From: Brucella anthropi_A
GTDB lineage: Bacteria; Pseudomonadota; Alphaproteobacteria; Rhizobiales; Rhizobiaceae
Direction of reading: 5' to 3'
Assembly (NCBI RefSeq): GCF_046630315.1
Contig: NZ_LQBD01000001.1
Location: 1 to 64,000 of the forward strand
Length of the DNA stretch: 64,000 nt
A program made the translations under genes and the position numbers. Each line of letters opens with the position of its first letter. The stretch's first letter is position 1. The notes beneath the pieces are model-generated. The model saw only the letters and a program-made list of their open reading frames with translations, was not told the DNA's origin and searched no databases. Below, one piece after another: positions 1 through 9,400 of this stretch.

Positions 1-50
1 CGCAAAACGCCCATACAAGATCCTTACCGGTATATAATCAAATGCATTAA

Positions 51-127
<77 letters not shown>

Positions 128-136
128 AACAATATC

Positions 137-163
137 AAAGCCCCGCTCAGCCAGCGGGGCTTT
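137..163 (+). terminator. Hairpin terminator after tRNA-fMet
   Basis: An 11-bp perfect stem (AAAGCCCCGCT / AGCGGGGCTTT) with a 5-nt loop begins 10 nt after the tRNA CCA end. It lacks a long T tract but ends in TTT, and its position fits termination or 3' end formation of the tRNA transcript. Confidence 0.75.
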
Positions 164-326
164 CCGCGTTTAAAGACACTCCAGCCGACCAACTGACAAC
201 AAATCCAATCCAGAATCCGCGCGACATCAAGTGTCGGCAACGCAAGCGGGGACAGTCGGTTTTATGCCATTCCTTGCAATCAAAAGATTGCTAATATAGC
301 TCTGGAAGCATGGAGGGGCTCTATCC

Positions 327-1817
327 ATGAAAAGCCCGGCAGACATGACGGCGCAAGGCGCCGATGAGACGAAGACTGATCCGCGCCCTGACGATGGAGC
401 TGGCCAGTTGTCACAGCAAAAGCCCGCCGGTCATGAGCCTGCCGGGACGGAGCCGCTTGACTGGCTTGTCGCGATGATCAATCACGTACCGGATTTCATC
501 TATGCCAAGGACTTGCAGGGACGGTTCCTGTTTGCCAATGACGCGGTGGTTCGCAACAATGGCCTTTCGGATATCAATGAACTCATTGGGCTGACGGATT
601 TCGATATTCACGGTGAAGCTGCGATTGCAGCGCGCATTTCGGAAATCGAAAACCGGGTCATGCAAAGCGGCCAGCCTGATCTTGGCTATGAAGAGCGCGC
701 CATGCGCGGTGGCGCGGACCGCTGGCTCATGATCTCGCGCGTGCCCCTGCGCGACAGAAGCGGCAACATCATCGGTGTCGTTGGGGTGTCGCGGGATATC
801 TCCATCAAGAAAAAGGCCGAGCGCTTCATGCAGGTTCAGGCCCGCATCCTTGAAATGACGGTGAGCGCGGTCGCCATACCGGAGTTCATCGATCAGTTGA
901 CGCGCTTGCTGGAAGGGTTGGCTGCGGGCGTTCGCTGTGTCGCGGTTGTTGGCAGTGAGGCGGCGAAAGATGTGGCCGTTTCCGCACCGTCCCTGCCTTT
1001 GCTGGCGACGGATTTGCGCAAGCGGCTCGAACAGCTTTCGTCATTGAGTCTTGACGGGAGCCTTGAAGATGGGCTTGAAGCGGCGCTCAAGACATTGGTT
1101 CCCGACAGCGAGACATTCGCAATGGAAATCCCGTCTGCCGACGGTGCGGGGCATGGCGTTCTGGGTTTTGTGGTCGATGGCGATGCCTCCGATGATCGCG
1201 GCCTCCGGGAGTTTTTCACCACTGCCGCGCGTATGACCGGAATTGCCATCGACAGGCGCATCGCCGATGAGCGCATCCGCTATCTGGCTGAACACGATAC
1301 GCTGACGGGACTGGCGAACAGGGCTTTTCTGGAGCGGAAGCTTGAGCATCTCCTGCAACAGGCAACCTCCCGATCCCGGCGGGTGGCCATCGGTTTTCTC
1401 GATCTCGATCAGTTCAAGCCGGTCAACGATACGCTCGGGCATGCGGCCGGAGACAAGCTCCTGCAACAGATTGCTGGACGGATTTCGCTTCTGCTGCGGG
1501 ACGGTGAACTCGCCGGTCGGATGGGCGGTGATGAGTTCATCCTTGTCCTGTGGGCCGATGACGGCGATTTCGGCTCCAGGCTGGATGAGATCAGGCGTCG
1601 GATCAGCGAGCCGGTCGAGCTGAACGGAACATCCCTGGAAGTCACATGCAGTATTGGCGTTGCCTGTTTTCCGAAACACGGCCGGTCGGCTGCCGAGCTG
1701 TTCGCAGCCGCCGATGCCGCCATGTATGCCGCCAAGGCCAATGGCCGCAACGGTGTCCGTATCTATTCCGATGAAATGTCGCGCGGCCTCGTCCCGCGCG
1801 CGGGCGAAACGTCATAG
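327..1817 (+). CDS. PAS-GAF-like-GGDEF diguanylate cyclase
   Basis: A 496-residue cytoplasmic signalling protein with no membrane segment. A PAS domain at about residues 45-160 (…DFIYAKDLQGRFLFAND…) should sense a ligand or redox cue, a GAF-like linker covers about 175-310, and a GGDEF domain covers about 322-485. The catalytic motif GGDEF is intact at residues 400-404, so c-di-GMP synthesis from two GTP is expected. The product-inhibition I-site (RxxD, five residues upstream) reads RDGE, so feedback inhibition may be weak or absent. No EAL domain is present. The ATG is preceded by GGAGGGG at good spacing. It stands alone between the tRNA and a convergent rRNA-modification pair, so its pathway is not revealed by context. 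Confidence 0.9.
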   Translation: MKSPADMTAQGADETKTDPRPDDGAGQLSQQKPAGHEPAGTEPLDWLVAMINHVPDFIYAKDLQGRFLFANDAVVRNNGLSDINELIGLTDFDIHGEAAIAARISEIENRVMQSGQPDLGYEERAMRGGADRWLMISRVPLRDRSGNIIGVVGVSRDISIKKKAERFMQVQARILEMTVSAVAIPEFIDQLTRLLEGLAAGVRCVAVVGSEAAKDVAVSAPSLPLLATDLRKRLEQLSSLSLDGSLEDGLEAALKTLVPDSETFAMEIPSADGAGHGVLGFVVDGDASDDRGLREFFTTAARMTGIAIDRRIADERIRYLAEHDTLTGLANRAFLERKLEHLLQQATSRSRRVAIGFLDLDQFKPVNDTLGHAAGDKLLQQIAGRISLLLRDGELAGRMGGDEFILVLWADDGDFGSRLDEIRRRISEPVELNGTSLEVTCSIGVACFPKHGRSAAELFAAADAAMYAAKANGRNGVRIYSDEMSRGLVPRAGETS

Positions 1818-1830
1818 AAGCCGCCTGATT

Positions 1831-2448
1831 TCAAGTGAGCCTTGCCTTCACGAACACATCGTAGCGCGTGCTTTTCCCGAGTATCTGGTGGGAAGGCTTG
1901 CGTAGTCCGGCCAGTGGCTCGGCGCGCAGCGGCCATTTCAACACCACACGGTTCTGCGCGGCTTCCAGCGCGATTTGCATCAGCCTTTCGGCATCCGGAT
2001 CGGTGCCGACAATCTCGCGGATCTGGCGCATTTCCTTCTTGACGAGCGCACTGTTGCCGCGTGGCGGATGCATGGGGTCAACCAGCACGACCTGCGGTTT
2101 GAGCCCAGGCAGGAGCAGGCAGGAATCGCCGTGCAAAAGCGTCATGCGCGCGACAGTCTGCGCATAGCGGCCGCCTTCCGCCGCTGCGCGCGCCAAGCCA
2201 TCGGCCAGAAGGTCATGCATCTTTTCGGAGCGTTCGATCAAAGTCACCTTCGCACCGAGCGAGGCCAGCAGAAACGCATCCCGTCCAAGCCCTGCCGTCG
2301 CATCGACGATCTCCGGCGTCACGTCGCGCGTCAATCCGGCAGCCTTGGCGAGAGCCTGTCCGCGACCTTCGCCGGAGCGAAACCGGTGCCCGACAGCGCC
2401 GCCGACGAAATCAACGACCAGCTCGGATGTATCGATCTTCTGCGACAT
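1831..2448 (-). CDS. rsmJ: 16S rRNA m2G1516 methyltransferase RsmJ
   Basis: A 205-residue class I SAM-dependent methyltransferase of the RsmJ (YhiQ) family, which methylates N2 of G1516 in 16S rRNA. The SAM-binding loop is at about residues 47-55 (VDATAGLGRDAF), followed by an acidic strand end (LIERS). The catalytic-type motif VDPMHPP is typical of this family and distinguishes it from generic methyltransferases. The length matches a compact family member; the N-terminus is shorter than that of E. coli RsmJ. It lies 8 nt downstream of the rluA-like gene on the same strand, so the two RNA-modification genes are probably co-transcribed. Confidence 0.88.
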   Translation of the reverse strand: MSQKIDTSELVVDFVGGAVGHRFRSGEGRGQALAKAAGLTRDVTPEIVDATAGLGRDAFLLASLGAKVTLIERSEKMHDLLADGLARAAAEGGRYAQTVARMTLLHGDSCLLLPGLKPQVVLVDPMHPPRGNSALVKKEMRQIREIVGTDPDAERLMQIALEAAQNRVVLKWPLRAEPLAGLRKPSHQILGKSTRYDVFVKARLT

Positions 2449-2456
2449 GGATGCTC

Positions 2457-3125
2457 TCAGAACGGGCAGGGGGCGGTGAACGTCACGTCGCCTCCATCGG
2501 GATGGCGGAAGGACAGTTGTTCGGCATGCAGCAGCAGCCGGTCCGCGGCGGCGAGCGCTTCGCCTTCGGCATAGAATTCGTCGCCGAGGATCACATGGCC
2601 GAGTGCTTTCATATGGACGCGCAGCTGATGGGTGCGGCCCGTGAGGGGAAAAAGCTGCAACCGGGTAACGCGCTCGTCCCGATCCAGAACCTGCCAGCGC
2701 GTCTGCGCAGGCTTGCCATGATCGTGATCGACACGATGGCGCGGCTTGTTGTCTGCGTCGAGTGCCAAGGGCAGATCGATCAACCCTTCATCCGCTTCGA
2801 CGCGCCCCAAGACCATGGCGACATAGGATTTTTGCGCCGTGCGCGCTTCGAATTGCGCCGCGATGGCGGCATGGGCCTTGCGGTTGAGCGACATGAGCAC
2901 AAGGCCGGACGTATCCTTGTCGAGGCGGTTGATCATCTGGGCATGCGGAAACTGTTTTTGAACGCGCGTTGCAAGACTGTCCGACAGGGCCGGATGACGT
3001 CCCGGCACGGATAGAAGGCCGCTTGGCTTGTCCAGCACCAGAAAACCCTCATCGCGATGCAGGATCGAGACATAGGGTTCGAGCGGCGGATGATAGATGG
3101 GAGCAACGGCGGAGAACACGGTCAT
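2457..3125 (-). CDS. rluA: RluA-family pseudouridine synthase
   Basis: A 222-residue RNA pseudouridine synthase with the RluA fold. Motif II reads NRLDKDTSG at residues 66-74 and contains the catalytic aspartate (D69); the family usually has H in place of the leading N. The later RTHQLRVH motif of the RluA family is present. There is no N-terminal S4 domain, so it is of the short RluA type (23S U746 and tRNA U32 in E. coli) rather than RluC or RluD. The exact target is inferred from architecture only. It is the first gene of a two-gene unit with rsmJ. Confidence 0.85.
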   Translation of the reverse strand: MTVFSAVAPIYHPPLEPYVSILHRDEGFLVLDKPSGLLSVPGRHPALSDSLATRVQKQFPHAQMINRLDKDTSGLVLMSLNRKAHAAIAAQFEARTAQKSYVAMVLGRVEADEGLIDLPLALDADNKPRHRVDHDHGKPAQTRWQVLDRDERVTRLQLFPLTGRTHQLRVHMKALGHVILGDEFYAEGEALAAADRLLLHAEQLSFRHPDGGDVTFTAPCPF

Positions 3126-3458
3126 GAGGTTCTTCTAGCACGGTTTGCGTGCCGCGGAGAAGCGGGCGCTCAATTCTGTAGCAGAAGCCCTGCATTTCGG
3201 CTTTGAAAAGAGGTCGGATTGATCCGGCGGGATTAGCTGCTTTTCGCGTGGGTAAACCAGCCGTTGATGAGATAGAATAAACTTGGATGCCTGGCTTCAT
3301 TAAATTAAGTATATCGTAATATTATAAAGTATTAATATAGGTATTTTTATGGCTTTGAGTTGGTATACTTTTATGATTGACCACGAATTGTTAAGGTGAT
3401 TCGCGAATTATGTTAATTCACGCGCACCATGATTTGATTATTATTAGGTGAATCTAAA
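3126..3458. other. AT-rich intergenic region upstream of the autotransporter gene
   Basis: A 333-bp gap between the rluA-like gene (leftward) and the autotransporter gene (rightward). Its second half (about 3300-3440) is much more AT-rich than its surroundings. A good -10-like hexamer TATACT lies at 3364-3369 but no convincing -35 sits at the right distance. It presumably holds both divergent promoters. An 83-codon reading frame on the minus strand here has no coding support. Confidence 0.5.
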
Positions 3459-6400
3459 TTGATCTGGCCAGTGCTGCGATCGATATGCGGAAAATATGCA
3501 GGCCGGTGCTGTGTGACCGGTCTGGCCTTGGTCATGGGATCTATGGTCACGGTAAGTCGGGCTACCGGGAGTGATTGGACCGGAGCCACCAATACGGATT
3601 GGTTCACGACATCCAACTGGTCGAATGGGGAAGTGCCGACAAAAGGGGCGGAAACGACAATCATTGCGGATAGCCAAGCCAGAGCCCCTGTGATTGACGG
3701 GCGGAAAGCAGTTTCAGGCATTCTGACTGTAGGTAGCCAGAGCGGAACGGGTTGGCTCACCATACAAGGTGGCGGGGAACTGGACGCAGGTAATCCCACG
3801 ATCGGCGGACAAGGCTCTGTTGTCACCGTAATGGGCGCGGGCTCGATTCTGAACGATCCACTTTACCTCGGAACGTTCTCTGTCGGTGATGGCGGATATT
3901 CAGGCGTATCGTCAGGCACGTTGCAAGTGTTGGACGGCGCTAGCGTATCAGCCTCCTATTTTTTAATTGGGGGCAGTAAGCAAGCAACAGGAACGGTAAT
4001 CGTCAGCGGGCTACACTCGCAATTGAATTCTGATTGGACTGTCACCGTCGGCAAAGACGGTGACGGAACCCTGAATGTCAGTGATGGCGGGGCGATTGTC
4101 GCGAGTGTGGGGTTCACCTCCAATCGTGGTGATACAACCCTAACAGGGGGCGGAACGACTGCGACATTGGGCTACATCTTCTTGACCGGTTCCTATGCCG
4201 ACAAGGGGGCCAGTCTCAACATTGAAGCGGGCGCCGTTGTAACCGGCAGTTCGACTGTTTCGCTGAGCGGTGCCTTGTCCACGCCCACCCTCACCATTGA
4301 AGGCGCCGGAAGTCATCTCACTGCTGCCGGACAGGTTACGATCGGCAGTCAGGCCGGTGGAGGGATTGCGACCCTGTCCGACGGAGGAAGCCTCAATGCC
4401 GATGCGATGGTGATCGGCGGGGATGGTACGGGTGGCGACTTTACGGGAGTGCTGAATATTGGCGGAGGCGTATCCGATGCCGCTGCCGCGCCAGGGCATG
4501 TTGTCGCGACCAACGGCATCACGGTCAATGCAGCCGGAGAAATCATCTTCAATCATACGGGCACCGCCTATGAGTTTTCCTCAGCCGTCAGCGGTACGGG
4601 GACGATCAGCCAGATCGCCGGGATAACGATTTTGTCCAATGACAATAGTTTTTCCGGAACGACGACGATCCGTGGCGGAACGCTGCAAATCGGCAATGGT
4701 GGTACACATGGCAGTCTGGCGTCGGATGTGGATACCGGTACGGCAGCCAACCATGGATCGCTCGTTTTCAACCGCAGCGACAGCTATAAATTCGATAACG
4801 CGATAACCGGCAGCGGCAATGTGGTTCAAAACGGTTCAGGTACGCTGACGCTGGGTGCGGATAACAGCTATAGCGGGACAACCACAATTGCCACTGGCAG
4901 CACCTTGCAGGTTGGCGATGGCGGCACAACCGGAACGCTGGGCAGCGGCGATGTCTGGAACGACGGCACGCTCACCGTTGACCGATCCAATTCGTTCATC
5001 CTGTCGCAGAAGATCAGCGGCACTGGTTTCCTGACGAAGAGTGGTTCGGGCACGCTGACCTTGTCGGGCAATAACAGCTATGGAGGCGCGACGTCGGTAT
5101 CGGCGGGCACGCTCGTGCTTACGGGCGCCAATACCGGCGGGGGGGCGACAACGATCGATGCGGGGGCAGCTCTTCACATCGGCACGGGGGGGACTGTTGG
5201 CAGCCTTGCGGGCGATATCGTCAACAATGGCGCGCTTGTCGTTGACCGCGCGGGCACGATCACGCTGGCCGGGACGATCTCCGGCACGGGCGGGCTCACC
5301 ATGCAGGGCGGCGGCACGCTGACGCTTTCGGGCACCAACAGCTATTCCGGCGATACGACGGTGAGCGGCAGCACGCTCATGGTGACCTCGGACACCAATC
5401 TGGGCAATACGGACGCGCAGAATGGTGCGGTCGGTGCGCTGACGCTGGATGACGCCACGTTGCGGATCGGCGCTGCCAGCTTCAGCACGAGCCGGCAGGT
5501 GCATCTGACGGGCAATGACACGATCGACACCGGCACATTCGATGCAAGATTCGACGCGGTGATTGACGGTGACGGCAAGCTCACCAAACAGGGCACGGGC
5601 ATGCTGACGCTGACGGCGGCCAACAGCTATGGCGGCGGCACGGATGTTTTGGGCGGCACGCTCAGGATCGGCGGCACGGCCGGCGATATTACAGGCGATG
5701 TCACGGTGGCTGGCGGCGCGACGCTGGAATTGGCGCGCAGCAACACCTATACGTTCTACGGGCTGATCAGCGGGGACGGCCGGTTGGTGAAGTCGGGCGT
5801 GGGCACGACGACGCTGGCAAACGCCCACAACAGCTATAGTGGCGGCACCGAGATCGATAGCGGCACTCTGGCGGTCAGCACGGATGACAATCTGGGCGAT
5901 AGGGCAGGCGGGCTCACCTTCAATGGCGGCACGCTGCAACTTCTGGCCGATGATTTTGCAAGCGGGCGCGCGGTCACGCTGTCCTATGACGGCACCATCG
6001 ATACCAATAGCCATAGCGGCACGCTGTCGGGCCTGGTTACCGGGGCGTATGGCCTGGTGGTGCAGGGCGGCGGCACGCTGACGCTTTCAAGCGTCAACAC
6101 CTATTCCGGCGATACGACGGTGACGGGGGCAAGCACGCTCGTGGTGGCGCAGGATGGCAATCTGGGTGCAACCACGGGAACAGTCGGCGCGCTGACGCTG
6201 AACAATGGCACGCTCCAGATCGATAGGGATGCCTTCAGCAGCAATCGCTTCGTGTATCTGACCGGTGCGGGCACGGTCGACACGAATGGTCACGATGCCA
6301 TGCTTGGCGGTGTCATCAACGGTGCCGGCACGTTCACCAAGCAGGGTACGGGCACGCTCACCCTTTCGAACACCAACCTTTATGGCGGTGGCACGGTGGT

Positions 6401-9400
6401 GGCGGGGGGGACACTTGCGGTCAGTTCCGACGCCAATCTGGGCGCGACTGCGGGTACACTTTCCATCGCCGGCGGCGCCACCTTGCAATTGACGGATGAT
6501 TTCAGCACCAGCCGCATGGTGACGCTGGAGGCGGGAACCGCGACCATCAACACCGACACCAACAAGACAGCCACCTTCCTGAACACGCTGACCGGCGCGG
6601 GCAAACTCAACGTCACCGGGGATGGCACGCTGGTGCTGGCTGCGACCAATGACTATAATGGCGGCACGGCGATTGCAAGCGGCAGCACATTGCAGCTTGG
6701 CAATGCAACTGCGGATGGCAGCATCATGCACAATGTGGCCAATGGCGGCACATTGATCTTCCACAACCAGAATGAGACGATCTTCGCAGGCGTCATCAGC
6801 GGCGATGGCGCGCTGGTGCAGAACGGCACGGGCACGCTGATCCTGACCGGCGATAACAACTACAAGGGCGGCACGACGATTGAAAGCGGCAGCACGCTGC
6901 AAGTGGGCGCCGGCGGCGCGACGGGCAAGATCAAGGGCAATGTGACCAATCATGGCACACTCGACTTCAAGCGCAGCGCGGCCCTGACCTTCGATGGCGT
7001 GATCAGCGGCGATGGCACCCTGATCCAGAGCGGTACGGCATCGCTGACGCTGACCGGCGACAGCAGTGGCTTTACCGGTGTCACCACGGTGGCGAACGGC
7101 TCGCTTGAGGTTAACAATTCGCTCGGCGGCACGGTGACGGTGAATAGCGGTGCAACGCTTGGCGGCGGCGGCACCATCGGCGGCGATACGACGGTCAATG
7201 GCACCCTTGAGGGAACCTCCGGCCAGGGGCTCACCTTCAATGGCAACCTGACGCTGGGTACGAACAGCGTCATCAGCGCGTCCTTCGATGGACCCAACGA
7301 CCCGGATGGCATCTTCGACGTGAAGGGCAATCTCGCGCTTGGCGGAGTGGTCAGTGTCACGTCGTTCGGCACGGCCACCCCCGGCCTTTATCATCTGTTC
7401 CATTATGATGGCTCCAAGTCGGGTACGCTGACGATCGGCACGCTGCCGAGCGGGGTGGATAGAACCAAGGTGTCCATCGATACCCAAGGGCCCAACGATA
7501 TCTATATCGTCAATTCCACTGGCACCCATCTCAACTACTGGAACGGCACCCAGACCGGTTCGGTGGGCGATGGTCATCTGTATGGCGGCGATGGCACCTG
7601 GACGGCGGCTTCGACAAGCCTCAACTGGACGGACTCCCCCGAATACGACATCAACGGCTCCTGGACTAATAGCGACTTTGCCGTGTTCAGCGGTAACAGC
7701 GGTACGGTCACGGTCGATCCAGGCGAGGGGGAGATCACCGCATCGGGCATGCAGTTCATGGTCTCCGGCTACAAGCTTGTCGGCGGTAGTCTAGAGCTTG
7801 TTTCACCGCAAGGTACCCCATCGATGAAGCCGAACATCAGGGTTGGCGGCGGCGGCGGTGACGGCGTGCCCACCGCCACCATCGCGACGGTGCTCACCGG
7901 CACGAACGGCATGATGAAGTCCGACGCCGGCACGCTGGTCCTGACCGGCATCAACACCTATACGGGCGGCACCGATATCAGCGGCGGCACATTGCAGCTT
8001 GGCGACGGCACGACCAATGGCAGCGTGCTGGGGGATATCAGCACCAGCACGAGCGCCACGGATAAAGGGGTGCTTGCCGTCCATGCGGGGGCGACCCCGG
8101 CCACGATCGACAATACGATCAGCGGCATGGGCAGTGTCCTGGTTCAGGGCGGCACGGTTACTTTCTCCGGCCACAACTCCTATAGCGGCGGCACCACGCT
8201 TGCCGGCGGCATCACCATCGTCACTGAGGATGACAATCTGGGTGTGACAGGCAGCAATGTGGCGATCGATAATGGCGCGACCTTGCGTTTCAACCAGAAC
8301 ATCAATGTCGCGGGAAGCTTCACCCATAACCTGCAACTGGGGACGACGCCGGGCAATATCGCGACGCTTGATACGAACGGGCATAATGTGACGGTGAGCG
8401 GTGCTATCAGCGGCGTGGGCAGCCTCACCAAGGCTGGCGCCAACACGCTGACCCTGACGGCCAACAACACTTATACGGGCATGACCAGGGTGGAGAAAGG
8501 CACGCTGCAAGTGGGCGATGGCGGGGCGAGTGGCGATCTTGCCGGCGCTGTCACGGTGGATGCGGGGGCAACCCTTGCCTTTGACCGCGACACCTATGCC
8601 TTCCAGCACAAGATCAGCGGGGCTGGCAGCGTGGAACAAAGGGGCAGCGGAACCCTGACCCTGACGGAAGACAATGATTATTCCGGCGGTACCTCCATCG
8701 CCGGCGGCACGCTCAAGGTGGCCAGCGACAAGAAGCTGGGCGCGATCTCGGGCGATCTCACACTGAATGGCGGCATATTCGAGAACATGGCAGCCTTTAC
8801 CGGCCAGAACGCCATGCAGCGCAATATAGAGATGGACGCCAATGGCAGCACCCTCCAGACCGACCAGGATCTCGAGCTTCGAGGAAGTCTGGGGGGCAAC
8901 GGAGACTTCGCCAAGACGGGAACCGGGCAGCTGACGCTTGCAGCGGATAATAACGACTGGACCGGCATGGCTACGATCGATGCAGGTTCTCTGCGGGTCG
9001 ATGGCACGCTTGGCACGGAGGAGTTTGCCCAGCAAACCGCAATCAACGTCAAAGGCGGGGCTACACTGAGTGGTACCGGCACCATCCATGGCGATGTCAC
9101 TGTCGCCGATAACGGCACGCTCATCGGCAGCGCCGATCGGATACTGACGGTGGATGGCAAACTCACCCTTGGCGCGAGCTATGTCAATGTCTCGCTCGCC
9201 ACCCCATCGTTGTATGCCCTCTTCCAGGTCAATGGCGACCTTGATCTGGGCAACTCGACCCTGAACATAACCGGGGACATAGGCGGCTTTGGCGCCGGCA
9301 CCTATCGCATCTTCGACTATACCGGCAGTCGCTTTGGCACCATGACGGTGGGATCGGTTCCCGCCGGGTCGGAAGCAGCAGGCATGTGGGTGCAGACCGA